DNA of 64,000 nucleotides from Magnetococcales bacterium DCbin4 (GTDB lineage Bacteria; Pseudomonadota; Magnetococcia; Magnetococcales; UBA8363): NCBI GenBank assembly GCA_002753735.1, contig PEAN01000008.1, positions 1 to 64,000 of the forward strand, read 5' to 3'. Shown piece by piece: positions 18,501 to 26,145 of this stretch (position 1 is its first letter; each line of letters starts with the position of its first letter). The notes under the pieces were generated by a model. It saw only the letters and a program-made list of their open reading frames with translations, ran no database searches and was not told where the DNA came from. The position numbers and the translations under genes were made by a program.

Positions 18501-21207
18501 CATGTACAATCGCCTTCCGGCAACGACTTCTGGGCTGTACGCTTATTATACCTTTGATGATCCCTACACGTCGATCAACACGACGGTCGAGAAGACCTTC
18601 ACTTCGGCGGATACCAAGGACGTTTACTTGAAGTATACCAAAAATACCAGCACGAAAACTTCAAGCACGGCAGATATCGACTTTTACTGGGAAAAATCAG
18701 ACTATGACGGATACTCTGCAACCTATTACAACACGGCCGATCTCTCCTCATCGGTGGTCTGGAGGAATCAGGAAATGTCCCCGAACCATAAATGGGGCGA
18801 CGCTTCACCCACGGGAGAAACTTCCGGAGCGACAAGTTATGTGGTCAATCCAGATCGATTTTCTGTACGGTGGGAGAAAGATTATACTCATGTGATCGGT
18901 TATTACGATTGGATGTTCCAGGTCAAGAGCGATGATGGGGTCCGATTGTATGTCAATGATGAAAAATTGATCGATACATGGAATGATACCCAAACGTCCA
19001 CTGTGACCACGACCTCATCGCCCTGGATGACACCCGACACCGGATTTGTCATTTCGCTCGAATATCAACATGAAACCAGTCGGACGGATTCGACGGGAGC
19101 CACCGTTTCGGTCGATTCGGAAATTTCACTGACCTACCTGCCGGTGGATCGTTGGCTCAAAACCGGTATCATCACCAGTGCAAGCAGCGGCACAAGCACC
19201 ACGACCGAGGAATTCCAGAGTCTTGTGGATTCGCAATCCCTTTCCTACAACGCCGAGTCGATGGGCAACCCGAGTTTTGAATACATGAAGTACGAGGGCT
19301 TTTTCTACTTTGACGCCGATGGCACCTATGATTTCATCGTCCGCAGCAATCCTGCGGTGGTCCTGACCATCGATGGCACGGAATATACTGGAGGTTCGGC
19401 CAATGACAGTGCGACCGCAGCCATTCACTCCGTTGCCCTGACCAAGGGCTACCACGTCATCAGTCTGCTTTATCAACTTTATGACGATTATACTTATGGC
19501 AGCAGCAATTCCAACACCAACCCCAGAGCCTTGGATGTCAGCTGGGGTTTGCAATCCAATGGGGAGATGACCGGTTATTATTATCGTACCAGTGATGATC
19601 TGGAAGCGACGCAATCTTCCGACTCGACGGATGTGGTTGAACCGATCTTGATCAGAAAGGATGCGGCGACCACCTCCAGCGATTCCGTTGTCGCCGTCAA
19701 GTTTGACTGGGGCAGCAGTTCCCCGACCCATTATTTGCAACCCATCGACGATCCTCTGGACACGGCGAACAACAATGGCGATGACGCATTCGGGGTGCGC
19801 TGGGAGGGAAATTTTGACTTCACCAGTACCAGTTCGACCTGCAACGGGATTGACAAAACCGACAGCGATGGAAATGAAAATTCAAGCGCCGGGGCCAATG
19901 AGGTCAATGACACCTGCACTTATCTCTTCAGTGTTCGTGCCGACGACAAGGTCAGGCTCTGGGTGGACGATGTATTGGTCATAGACGAATGGAACAGTGT
20001 CACCGACACCCAGGTCTATCATGAAGTCCGGGTCGTGGATGCCGATGTTCACAAAATACGGTTGGAGTATGCGGACGTATCGGGAGATGCCGATATCCAG
20101 CTGAGTTGGCGGCTGGTCAGTGATGAAACGATGTACATGAACTATTTCAATTCCAGCAGCTTGACCGGGTTGCCCTTGAATGTGACCGATAGTACCCAGG
20201 CGCAAACCAGTGCCACCCTCGACAGTTTGACCCTGACCAATCTGACCCCGACCGGTACCACCAGTGGCCAGACATTCGGTGCAAGCGGGGTTGGCCTGTA
20301 TTATTTCGATGAAGACACGTACAAACTTTCCCTGATCGCCGATTCCGGGGCGATCCTGTACGTCGATGGTACCGAGGTCATCGACGCTTGGAGTGGTGCC
20401 TCCGGGAAAACGATGACGACCTATTGGCCCATGACTCAGGGATTGCATCACATCAGGGTGGACTGGACCGGCACCAGTGGCACTGCGGACCTCGCCCTGA
20501 CCTGGACCAATCTGAACAAAACTTCCGCAGCGGGATCGGCCTTGGAGTTTGATGGCGTGGATGACTACGCCACCGTGACCGGTTACAAGGGAATCACCGG
20601 TACCGCATCCCGCACGGTTGAGGCCTGGATCAAAACCACGACCGCTGGGAAGACGCTGATTTATTGGGGCCAACAACTTTCCGGCCAACATTGGCATGTG
20701 GGCATCGGCAGCAATGGTGCCTTGAGTGTGGATGTGAAAGGGGGATCCATCGTTGGCACGACCGCCATCACGGATGGCAACTGGCATCACATTGCCGTGA
20801 CCCATGACAGTGCCAATACAGCGAACGTCAACGTGGTGAAACTTTATGTCGATGGGGTCCAGGAAACCAGTTTCTACAGCAAATCCAGCAAGGTATTCAC
20901 CACCCTCAGCTATTCAGACATCACCATTGGCGGCTACTATGCGAGCACCACGACTTATTTTGTCGGACAAATGGATGAAGTGCGTATCTGGAGCGTGGCA
21001 CGCAGCGCCAGCGAGATTCAGAACAACCTCAATCTGACGGTGACGGGAAATGAAACCGGCTTGGTGGCAAACTATCGATTTGACGAAGCGACAGGTACGT
21101 CACTCGTCGATCAAACGTACCTGTACCAAACCTCCGGACATACCGCCACGTTGAGTGGGAGTCCGAGCTGGGTGAGCACTTCGGGGGCACCTGTTTATGC
21201 ACAGTAA
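9571..21207 (+). CDS. Giant multidomain lipoprotein (retropepsin-like, TolB propeller, LamG, PA14)
   Basis: The track starts at 9535, but ATG 9571 opens the lipoprotein signal MKKMVIGVVLALLHLLFSVGC, so the product is 3878 residues anchored by Cys21. Approximate domain order: beta-sandwich/helical domain shared with the lipoprotein at 46853 (30-390); aspartic-protease-like domain with DTGSDALLV (Asp431) and LLDSGAVSKLV (Asp617); PD40/TolB propeller repeats (750-1040); a second protease-like domain lacking both catalytic Asp motifs (1080-1650), interrupted by a Thr/Pro-rich linker (1273-1364); a second propeller (1654-1940); beta domains including a CARDB-like one (1950-2360); a calcium-type motif DSDADNVPEWAEL; LamG (2800-2977); several PA14-like modules (3044-3648); terminal LamG (3657-3870). 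No C-terminal sorting signal seen. Probably a cell-surface or periplasmic adhesion or glycan-binding protein. Confidence 0.88.
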   Translation: MKKMVIGVVLALLHLLFSVGCGGGGGSGDGSTSAAKVPVSGVIFDGAVTNTTITVHDATGAKVATTTSDGNARYFLDIPLNVPRPLEIRATGGIDSVTGEPMNVTLSSMFMDSSKETVNVSPLTTLITKASMTLAGGTLSRVAQENIDAARKKIVAAYGFGIDGGQADLDPLTTPIASANIATVAKASEALGETVRRVAGTNALDQEKIYAAIAEDISDGTLDGQSGGATLSTTLPADMNPSTFMQSMAVHTVDILTELVSNNLSVTKNDGAKMTSTEVNAALAKSLSTVLPQIDSGTATTSLEQTKISENMKNQALTAIQSARNLVGSSSKSPALLAELSTRFANLKVGDSAKGQIDEEMTALIANVKTITGNLVQGINAATGKAPSDSSLSTNSKMDATTATFQLTRSGANQYLLPVKVGQQVFNLLMDTGSDALLVFQDKIDPSNTGIVASETKIKKSYASGIRQGVLATAPVRIGPYTTPSMNIMVIQTPDSENDPSLTAKGADGIIGMRRTRGLDLSMGNNNPLEATLNKLVPEVDMMEFNLPPAGTATLTFGSMPILDRAKSQYVMRAKALPITNPYDPSATSTYTDIQIPFRAKSRLGEINTGDLDILLDSGAVSKLVLDTEVAKELGYDTANKRWKLSASDEVEINLIGVNGTAPILPKFKTSEISIAPYSTSGVEFEAVLGINRWQEYVVGYDYRSTLHDGPDATISLLRRVDMKDALNPTVAALGEDYPPLPGLNSLGNDELPTSDSSGDLIAFQSDREGGMGGMDIYLWRKGVGLVDLPHLNHAGHDVHPALSGDGRFLVFQATSMESGRTDQDLFLYDIEHKVMRDTAAINSVKDDTLPSLSGNGQYLAFTSKRDGGTGGSDIYLYDMETAKFIDLPGANGPYDDRSPHLSDDGHYMAYTIEAYEGTEQTVNRDIAVYDLQQKKTKTLSTGIRGVNTGKDELAPALGSDGMLLALHSNRKNPTSGLFDRDIYVVDLKSGLTRKYSGLNSNFDDIAPHLTQANKSLIFQSRRPGGMGGTDVYMVNLEGKTAAGGSSSAARSGNSISTSASPDPTSSHSSGVSGGSSGNGTSEKPSEFMPLKRSAAGWYLVPMTVAGQKMDLLIDTALPAIVLFSDSLPKEMVTNGPPTSYRMSLGLGEVEGTLSQTDIRIGNHQATQFRVLVAKREDCAAAMRMDLSGASGIFGIYGSNVAVTSPTGTPSGENSTPTETTPGSGPSATADSSQTTTLKTSSFLRTLRTYSPFQLTGNSTPTNVLAFNQVSVGPPPTTTSVPPATTTSVPATTTSVPPATTTSVPATTTSVPPATTTSVPPATTTSVPPPATTTSVPPPATTTSAPPATSIPPDTSTSVPPANDQPPQSGNGTPEGTSGSGQTGTPQPETSTPPTNGQTPQSGSTPEGTVGSGQEGTLQPDVPVWALEPDDQALRPEINMIEISVNADGTAALSLGTLPRIGGISKHKAFYTRVSGQENATEPSQSSVSMGIPFFADALSGEGEQIVARYGAPEDFDFDLKEMSLLLPGTTSQDRIQMDREVAAKLGYDPQTQSWGAVDRISLTLVMFGSDNELKIADNVPVNKIDIVDFSTKLYRIILGMDYWRDYIVGFDTITFLHGGPSGVLFLVHQEDAMPPAEAITAIDHHFVPLPGLNGLGDDMMGDLSADGKTIVFQSNRPDSVGAFDLYVYRVGEGLVPTPGLNSSEPEMKPSISGNGRLVAFETVRSIDNGPDIMVYDLQTQTMLSLPDLATTDIEANAELNDDGTRLIFAKKSSTSTTASFDPVIYDLVNKKFLNTASVKIKTSSNESAPTIGGKDNLLYAFERAKNQNGKNIILYNRSMNAEVTTPATFASSFIDAGPDLTTDGDYLAFYSNRDNPDLQHVGYDVFLYELSAKEFIFLPALNSDFEDAQPSLSRNAEYILLHSKREGGQGGYDLYLYKRDTADKTSYEVTEDYTQTGQVAYDNGEVTGVTVVSAMDTAGNVIATATTDAMGKFSMQISKGMAVPVQFKAEVANSQVIVDGVGDDTYIPNFEAGNLKFTEVWVEDVMQSGFPTTIRFNVTTEVPKYNSFVKLYLVRLPTGNINDLKIDGATFTPDYTLTGLNIPSLGTTLSSTTVTNTQDADTKTTIRYTDSAFMTAQVEHSFSIPTFVADGTYAAVFSIGMADYVREDDALQSESLTDSADNVLVAPASVIVGVPTQPNLRILSATLTNNSLQLPSKRLESGATPPINADLSLNMEVESMAQDTTVPVDVTMELQLNGQTFPLSILHTNDKGYPSLKTKKSYEVQCVQEGGKERCASLFRQNQQGFTYQLYLSAAAYDTLSALSQDTEGSLVIRVDPEGQVQEWENNRQDNVKSMPIMFLASRKTTDVSKQLRTGSSSGTSTNFISYANVDKSYGNSTIGIEYNTGVSVDSIDSDADNVPEWAELDAGSSEFKLNLFGASISLFSLELGATLDGEDPFCSEMGITEKIFGTTVFSHIPSDPNEAVGTAYKLIHQLYTSSTCEGKTATKSQTMWNTKDYNGNEMYVESTTEEKSQQYFIASIPVVVTVGATGYSGMRGRLEVDTNQVVTATIGPFVGLEGFAEGGVGYTLSKVYTYSVGIGISLTILEIGLYHQVSFKKDEALPAAVLKYSAPMELTTLSGEVYLFAKVKMKIGFVKVDYKYTYTITRWSGETWTINLINPRVKTFAPLNRYAVMTNSSTSSLAISANLDYSSTSPPSTIEWEGTFDFESGTYVFHIATDDNILATLDDATLAQLPDPSNTSQVKDSVSGGTSDLKNGASIGTTTEALSTSTISDNNLGKGSLRLDGTDDYINLGTTYLKSQVNAATSGTIEHWVKLDNTSDRIIFYIGDNSSGDGFGGDSQMEIHTGTTGGKAYFIFQKGNQSDNGKLTGTTTLSTGTWYHIAATYSINSGGTSTFKLYVNGVQEASKTWSTTFSSKTATGVYIGRPYSSTRYMDGYIDELRLWNTVRTQTQIATDMYNRLPATTSGLYAYYTFDDPYTSINTTVEKTFTSADTKDVYLKYTKNTSTKTSSTADIDFYWEKSDYDGYSATYYNTADLSSSVVWRNQEMSPNHKWGDASPTGETSGATSYVVNPDRFSVRWEKDYTHVIGYYDWMFQVKSDDGVRLYVNDEKLIDTWNDTQTSTVTTTSSPWMTPDTGFVISLEYQHETSRTDSTGATVSVDSEISLTYLPVDRWLKTGIITSASSGTSTTTEEFQSLVDSQSLSYNAESMGNPSFEYMKYEGFFYFDADGTYDFIVRSNPAVVLTIDGTEYTGGSANDSATAAIHSVALTKGYHVISLLYQLYDDYTYGSSNSNTNPRALDVSWGLQSNGEMTGYYYRTSDDLEATQSSDSTDVVEPILIRKDAATTSSDSVVAVKFDWGSSSPTHYLQPIDDPLDTANNNGDDAFGVRWEGNFDFTSTSSTCNGIDKTDSDGNENSSAGANEVNDTCTYLFSVRADDKVRLWVDDVLVIDEWNSVTDTQVYHEVRVVDADVHKIRLEYADVSGDADIQLSWRLVSDETMYMNYFNSSSLTGLPLNVTDSTQAQTSATLDSLTLTNLTPTGTTSGQTFGASGVGLYYFDEDTYKLSLIADSGAILYVDGTEVIDAWSGASGKTMTTYWPMTQGLHHIRVDWTGTSGTADLALTWTNLNKTSAAGSALEFDGVDDYATVTGYKGITGTASRTVEAWIKTTTAGKTLIYWGQQLSGQHWHVGIGSNGALSVDVKGGSIVGTTAITDGNWHHIAVTHDSANTANVNVVKLYVDGVQETSFYSKSSKVFTTLSYSDITIGGYYASTTTYFVGQMDEVRIWSVARSASEIQNNLNLTVTGNETGLVANYRFDEATGTSLVDQTYLYQTSGHTATLSGSPSWVSTSGAPVYAQ
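13386..13662 (+). repeat. In-frame tandem repeat coding (P)PATTTSVP units
   Basis: About 15 units of 18-27 bases based on CCAGCAACCACGACCTCGGTT, all multiples of three, encode a Thr/Ser/Val/Pro linker inside the giant lipoprotein. It divides the second protease-like domain. Length variation between strains is likely by slippage; a CRISPR array was excluded because the units are coding and there are no unique spacers. Confidence 0.85.
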
Positions 21208-21306
21208 CCTGTTCTTACACCTTGGATCTTCCGCTGGTGCGATCCTGGGGCCGAAAGGTGCCAGCGGCATTGGATTCACGACGACCCGATATGGGAACGA
21301 AACGGT

Positions 21307-23331
21307 ATGAACCCATCGAAAAAAGAGTGGGTGATCGGTCTGGTTGTGATCCTTTCCGTGACCGTATCCACCCTCTGGTGGTGGCAACGCAACCCACCGG
21401 AGCCGTCTTCGCCACCTACCATATCCGTTGCCGATGTACCCGGGGTTGTTGGGTCCCCGGGCGAACATCTTGAAGAACCTGCTGCGGTCACCCCGCAGCC
21501 GGGAATCCAGTTGCGGTTCAGCCCCACCAGGAATCAGGTCGGGGTATGGCGGTTTGACAGCCAAAGTCAGGCCGCTGTCGATTTTGTCTTCATGCAACCC
21601 AAAGTTCCCGGTGCCGGCGGTCCCACTTCCCCACGCAAAACGGATCAACGGATCCCGGTTCGATCAACGATGCATGGGGAACTTTACCTGAAATTCTACC
21701 CGCGTGAGCCAGGCATCTGGAATGTCGCAGGTTTGATCCAAAATTTTGATTTTCGCATCAATGGTGAAAAGCCGGTTTATGAACGCGCCCTGGGTGAACC
21801 TTTTGTCTGTTCGATGGACAGTCAAGGACGATTCGTGGAATTCCGCTTCACCCGCGGCATTCCCGACCAGGCCAAAGACCTGGTCAGAAACATGCTTTTG
21901 GGCATGCAAATCATTCTCCCCAAGGAGGAATATCGAACCTGGAGCAGCATTGAAACCGATCTGACCGGGCGTTATCGGGCCGATTATCAGATCCGAAGGT
22001 TGAATGCCAGGGACAAGACGGTAACCCTTGACAAGGAAAAGAAAAACTATCTCAGCCTGAACAGAAACTTCACCAGCGCCCCATCAGCGATTGCCGACTC
22101 TTCCGCGCGGATTGCGCACTCCCGGGGAACCCTGACCATGGCGATCAAGGGTCCCTGGATCACTTCGATGGAATACAAGGAAAAAATCATCCTGGCCGCG
22201 GAAGGCTATGAATGGTCCGAAGCGGAAAGCGAGACCAGGCTGACCTTGATCGAACGGGACGCGACCGGCCTGTTTCCCGACACGTTTGGCACCTTTGCCG
22301 CCCGACTCCATACCGACAGCTATTTGCAAACCAAGTATTACACGACGGATGCCTCCCTGGATCAGTTGGGTGCCGGGTTGACGATGGATGGCGCGGTGGA
22401 ACTGTTCAAGAAGATTTCCCAATCCAAGGAAAGCAGTGACAAGCGTGCCGCCGAAAGATTCATGGTCAATTATTTGCGCAAACACCCCGGGTCATGTACC
22501 GAGCTGATCGACCTGATGAATCAGGATCCCCATCGTGAGCGCCTGGATGAATCGACCCAACTGATATTTTGGCGTCTTTTGACGACTGCGGGTCATGGGG
22601 AGGCCCAGGAGGCGGTCCTGAATTCCCTGCTTGATTCCAACCGGTCCGAAGTGACCCGGATGCGCGCGTTGACTTCCATTCACAACTTTGAATATCCCCA
22701 GCCCTTCCTGGTGGATGGACTGTACCGCTATCACGAACGGTCCGCCCAATCCTCAGCCGATCCCCGGGACACCCAAATGGGAACCATGGCCCTGTTTGCC
22801 ATTGGCGCCTTGGGCTACAAGGTGAAACTCAATGAAGAGACCCAAACCAAGGTGGGACAATTATTGGCCACGCATATCGGGAAGAGCAAAACGCCCGCCG
22901 ACCAGATCCAAGCATTGACCGCTGTGGGGAATTATGGTGGCAAGGAGCTGATTCCCAAGGTCGAACCGTTCCTCTCATCGACCAATGCCCGGGTTCGCGC
23001 CAGTGCCTATGGCGCGATGCGGCGAATGGATGATCCGACGGCATTCAATACGATTGTCAAGCATTACGAACAGGAAACCACCCCCGCCGTCAGAACCGCC
23101 GCCCTGAAGGCCATTGCCGAGTTCACCCCGAGGTCGGAAGAACTCAAATGGGTCAACCACAACGCCCTGGCCGTTCAACACCCCGCCGAACAGGTCGTCA
23201 TGGCTCAAATTCTCGGCGAAACCGGGAAAGACAACCCCGAAAATGTTCAAACGCTCCGAAAAATGCTGAAGAACAATCCGGACATCCGGGTCAAACGGGA
23301 AATCTATAAATATATCGCTCCAGGACCGTAG
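21307..23331 (+). CDS. Membrane-anchored HEAT-repeat protein, vitellogenin-N-like
   Basis: 674 residues. One hydrophobic segment at about 8-27 (WVIGLVVILSVTVSTLWWW) anchors or exports the protein. The N-terminal half is beta-rich with WRFDSQSQ, MHGELYLKFYPREPGIWNVAG and DQAKDLVRNMLLGMQIILP; the pattern of a beta region followed by a helical region is reminiscent of vitellogenin/lipoprotein N-terminal modules, which I offer tentatively. From about residue 370 to the end there are HEAT-like helical repeats (VRASAYGAMRRMDDPTAFNTIVKHYE, VRTAALKAIAEF). The gene follows the giant lipoprotein after 99 bp on the same strand, so co-transcription and a partnership are plausible. No enzymatic motif seen. 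Confidence 0.7.
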   Translation: MNPSKKEWVIGLVVILSVTVSTLWWWQRNPPEPSSPPTISVADVPGVVGSPGEHLEEPAAVTPQPGIQLRFSPTRNQVGVWRFDSQSQAAVDFVFMQPKVPGAGGPTSPRKTDQRIPVRSTMHGELYLKFYPREPGIWNVAGLIQNFDFRINGEKPVYERALGEPFVCSMDSQGRFVEFRFTRGIPDQAKDLVRNMLLGMQIILPKEEYRTWSSIETDLTGRYRADYQIRRLNARDKTVTLDKEKKNYLSLNRNFTSAPSAIADSSARIAHSRGTLTMAIKGPWITSMEYKEKIILAAEGYEWSEAESETRLTLIERDATGLFPDTFGTFAARLHTDSYLQTKYYTTDASLDQLGAGLTMDGAVELFKKISQSKESSDKRAAERFMVNYLRKHPGSCTELIDLMNQDPHRERLDESTQLIFWRLLTTAGHGEAQEAVLNSLLDSNRSEVTRMRALTSIHNFEYPQPFLVDGLYRYHERSAQSSADPRDTQMGTMALFAIGALGYKVKLNEETQTKVGQLLATHIGKSKTPADQIQALTAVGNYGGKELIPKVEPFLSSTNARVRASAYGAMRRMDDPTAFNTIVKHYEQETTPAVRTAALKAIAEFTPRSEELKWVNHNALAVQHPAEQVVMAQILGETGKDNPENVQTLRKMLKNNPDIRVKREIYKYIAPGP

Positions 23332-23349
23332 TCAGATGATGTCACCTCA

Positions 23350-23405
23350 CCCCTGTCCTTCCTCAAAACCCTATCCGGCCATCATAAGGGCGAAACCAGT
23401 TGCCA
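23350..23405 (+). repeat. Dispersed repeat A, copy 1
   Basis: CCTGTCCTTCCTCAAAACCC followed by TATCCGGCCATCATAAGGGC matches copies at 50552-50606 (+) and 55158-55212 (minus). Consensus by eye: CCTGTCCCTCCTCAAAACC, then CATCCGGCCAT, A-rich spacer, GGCAAAACCGGCTGCC. Confidence 0.65.
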
Positions 23406-23469
23406 TTATAAACCGCACCCGGTTTGGGATACGTAGTTTTTGTCATCATGATTAATTCTACTTTGTCAC

Positions 23470-23536
23470 AATTAATTTAAAATCATCATATTGCAGTGAA
23501 ACGATGTGTTCACCCACATTTAACGCTAGAAGAGCC
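23470..23536 (+). repeat. Dispersed repeat C, copy 1
   Basis: About 59 of 67 bases match, in inverted orientation, the copy at 31072-31138; the best conserved part is CATTTAACGCTAGAAGAGCC. Non-coding in both places. Confidence 0.65.
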
Positions 23537-23590
23537 ATGGTAGATCTCCTTCAGGGGGCACAAGACATTGGCGAAACGGAATGATTCCTC

Positions 23591-23693
23591 ATGGGGGAGG
23601 AATCGTCTACGGTGAGATCATCTCAGTTTTTCCGCCTCTCGCCTGAGCCATCAATTTTTTCCGAAACCCCGACCGTTCAGGTAAAGTTCCAGG
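23591..23693 (+). repeat. Dispersed repeat E, copy 1
   Basis: Matches the reverse complement of 54421-54521. Shared blocks include GGGGAGGAATCGTCTACG, ATCTCAGTTTTT, TTTTTTCCGAAACC and the end AGTTCCAGG. No ORF is conserved between the copies. Confidence 0.65.
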
Positions 23694-23756
23694 AACCACT
23701 GCGATTACGCTTTATCCTTGGAAAACATCGTCCAGGGACGGGTCTCAAAGATGCGA

Positions 23757-24106
23757 CGACCCGCGCACGCACTTGGGCATCGGGAAAAACGGCCCTGACG
23801 AACGTCCTCTTCAGGCAAAGGACTTCGGCAACGTGACTTCCATTCCGTATCTGGGTGACCTGCACCACCAGTATCTGCGAAAAGCAGACTGAATTCGTTC
23901 CAATCCTGATTTTCAAGGAACCATTCGCGAGGAAGCGGTTCCGACAGCCCGTATTCAAAATCTGAGATTATGGCGCGGGGGCACATGAAAACAGCCTCCT
24001 TAAGCCCCGATTTTCCTGGATTTGATCACCCACGTCCACTGGAATTTGTCAAATCTGGACCACACTGCGTCCAAAGTCTGACTGGACGAGCCAATCGGAA
24101 GGGACA
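23757..24106 (+). repeat. Dispersed repeat F, copy 1
   Basis: Direct, diverged copy of 54688-55041. Conserved blocks: ACCAGTATCTGCGAAAA, CTGAATTCGTT, GATTTTCAA, GGTTCCGACGG-like and CCAATCGG(A/G)AGGGACA at the end. Only the last 70 bases recur at 31221-31288. Confidence 0.65.
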
Positions 24107-24170
24107 CCACTGAATGATGGTGGCCGGTCGTGGTTCAACTGTTCTGACCCTTTTCCGATTGGCCAGTCCA
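24082..24170. repeat. Imperfect inverted repeat at the end of repeat F
   Basis: CTGGACGAGCCAATCGGAA (24082-24100) pairs with TTCCGATTGGCCAGTCCA (24153-24170) with only a couple of mismatches around a 52-base loop. One arm is the conserved end of repeat F; the opposite arm is present only in this copy. Could be a folded RNA or the paired ends of a small mobile element. Confidence 0.55.
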
Positions 24171-24866
24171 TGATGATTTCCGTCCATCACTGACCATGTT
24201 CAAGAACGATGTCATAAGAAGGTTTATCCAAGAACCGTACACGCCACGATTGTTTTCTTGAACACCCACAATGATCGAAACGTTGAAGGGGTGTGACAAA
24301 TACTCAATATTGTTCATGTCGCCATTTTTTCATAACGTTATATTTTATCAGTAAAAATTCAACCCACAGCCAAATTTGTGAACACGTTTGTATTCAGATG
24401 GGTTGCTAGTATTCATCGGAACAATGATTTGTGAATAGCGCTTAATTAATTGTAATTGTCATCAATTTATCAATATCAAACAAGTGGACCAGATTGTGCA
24501 ACATTTTTAAGTTGGTGCATTTGCCCATACCAGGAAATTTTTCGTGATGATCTGTGAAGAAAATGTTGAAGATAATATTATGTTAATCGAATCAACTCAA
24601 ATTGCGACCATTAACCTCTACATGAGGATCAGGTAATTCCATAATTTATTCGTTGAACTCAAATAATAATTTTAAATAACGATTGGAACCTCGTTGATGG
24701 AATCATCAATGTTTATTGATGAGATGTAAGCCAATAGAGATTGCACCAATATTCATTCAATAACAACCACATGAAACCGGTGTTGTTTGACCAACATCAA
24801 AACACAGAAGGAACAGGGAAATTTGCATGGTGCAAAAAACCTGCAACAAATACCAGGGGACTAATC

Positions 24867-25355
24867 ATGAACAAAAAATATCACCTCCTTACAGGAACGA
24901 GGGGGTATATTTCAGCGGCCATTGTTTTGGCCGGCACTCTGATGTTCTTTTCAGTAAAGGTTGTCGCTGATGATACAACCAAGAAGGAGGCTCACCAGGT
25001 TCGCACCGAACAGCGCATCCTTGAAATGCATGACAAACTCAACCTTGATGCGAACCAGGAAGAATTGTGGGGCAATGTCACCCAGATTTTGCGCGACAAT
25101 GCGAAAACCATGGATACCCTGACGCAGAACAGGGTTGATCAAGCCGATAAGATGAACGCCGTTGAAGATCTGAAATCCTACGGGGAAATTGCCCAAGCCC
25201 ACGCCAATGGCGTCCAGAAAATGATTCCAGCATTCTCAAACCTTTTCAAATCCATGACAGTGGACCAGCAAAAATCTGTCAATTCATTTTTCCACCATGG
25301 CACGCACATGGATGCCTCCAAAAAAATGGACCATGAAAAGGGGAAGGATAAATAG
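24867..25355 (+). CDS. Spy/CpxP-like periplasmic LTxxQ-type protein
   Basis: The track begins at 24741; the ATG at 24867 has an AGGGGA ribosome-binding site and starts an export signal (hydrophobic run ISAAIVLAGTLMFFSVKVV, cleavage near ADD), giving 162 residues. The mature part is helical and charged with LNLDANQEELW and MTVDQQKSV, variants of the LTxxQ motifs of the Spy/CpxP family, ATP-independent periplasmic chaperones tied to envelope stress. The His/Lys-rich C-terminus (HHGTHMDASKKMDHEKGKDK) could bind metal. A long AT-rich leader precedes it, and a small secreted protein follows 80 bp downstream, perhaps in the same transcript. Confidence 0.75.
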   Translation: MNKKYHLLTGTRGYISAAIVLAGTLMFFSVKVVADDTTKKEAHQVRTEQRILEMHDKLNLDANQEELWGNVTQILRDNAKTMDTLTQNRVDQADKMNAVEDLKSYGEIAQAHANGVQKMIPAFSNLFKSMTVDQQKSVNSFFHHGTHMDASKKMDHEKGKDK

Positions 25356-25435
25356 TCCAGAACCGGGTTGTCTTGTGTTTACCGTTTCAGACCAAGGCAC
25401 GTTGGTATCATTACTCCAAGGAAGGGAATTATCTT

Positions 25436-25750
25436 ATGAAATATTCAACACGTCCATCTGTACTCTTCAGCTCTTGGAGTCAAAAGACATGGATGACGTT
25501 ATTCCTTGTTTGTGCAATTGGTCTTTTGTCGCTGTCCCAAGCCACCGCCAAAGATGATAAACGGGAAAATTGGGAAAGAAAGAGATATTTCCACGAAAGG
25601 CGCGACGATGATAGAAGTCGAAGGAATTGGCATCGGCATGAACGTTCCTATTATCATACTCAGCCTGTCCATGCTCCCCCCCCTGTCTATTATGTTCCAA
25701 AACAGTCACCAGGAATCTCACTATTTTTTCCACTGGATTTCTATCGATAG
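25436..25750 (+). CDS. Small secreted Arg/Tyr/His-rich protein of unknown function
   Basis: The ATG at 25436 is preceded by an AAGGAAGGG ribosome-binding site; the upstream start in the track (25373) is less likely. The 104-residue product has a signal peptide with core WMTLFLVCAIGLLSLSQATA and a mature part rich in Arg, Asp, His and Tyr (KREN WERKRYFHERRDDDRSRR), then a Pro/Tyr-rich C-terminus ending LFFPLDFYR. No family recognised. It is on the same strand as the Spy-like gene 80 bp upstream, and both products are envelope proteins, so a shared stress role is possible but unproven. Confidence 0.65.
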   Translation: MKYSTRPSVLFSSWSQKTWMTLFLVCAIGLLSLSQATAKDDKRENWERKRYFHERRDDDRSRRNWHRHERSYYHTQPVHAPPPVYYVPKQSPGISLFFPLDFYR

Positions 25751-26145
25751 TCATCTGAAGTCACAGGCGCATCGGGGTCAGGTTCTGAGCTGACACCGAT
25801 TATTTCAACCAACAAGGGCAAGAAAAGGACTCATCCCAAAAAGTGCGTTTCCATAGAATGGTCCCGGGACATTGATCCTGGAGGGTCTACTTCCTCCATC
25901 CCCGGAGAAGACCATCGGGGACCATGGTGACACGTCCGCTGTCTGGAGGATTGGCCCCCCTTTCCCATAACGTCAGGTGCACATGTAAAAGTTGATCCCG
26001 CAAGGCAAAAGAGGAGGGAATGGCGGCAATGGGGTTGATTCTCGGTCGGGGTGGATATTTGTAATCGAATCAAATAAAAGCGGTTACACAGGTGCCTGAC
26101 AATCTCATATGTTCTCATCACAATCCAACATTGGAAACAAATACA
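25751..26145. other. Intergenic, no gene recognised
   Basis: Only weak overlapping ORFs. It presumably holds the promoter of the OmpA-like gene; I see no clear -35/-10 pair or operator. Confidence 0.4.

Larger units (their letters stand above)
23332..24866. other. 1.5-kb non-coding, repeat-rich interval
   Basis: No convincing gene. The interval holds repeat copies A1, C1, E1 and F1 (listed separately) and an inverted repeat at 24082/24153. From about 24110 onward the sequence is strongly AT-rich and presumably contains the promoter of the Spy-like gene at 24867. ORFs such as 23591-23836 lie wholly in repeats and are not supported. Confidence 0.6.

Noticed and set aside
23591-23836. 81-codon ORF in the repeat-rich gap
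   Set aside because: Lies in repeats E and F; the frame is not conserved in the second copies.
24480-24560. Possible sigma-54 promoter upstream of the Spy-like gene (TTGGTGCATTTGCCC)
   Set aside because: The GG to GC distance is too short for a -24/-12 promoter.
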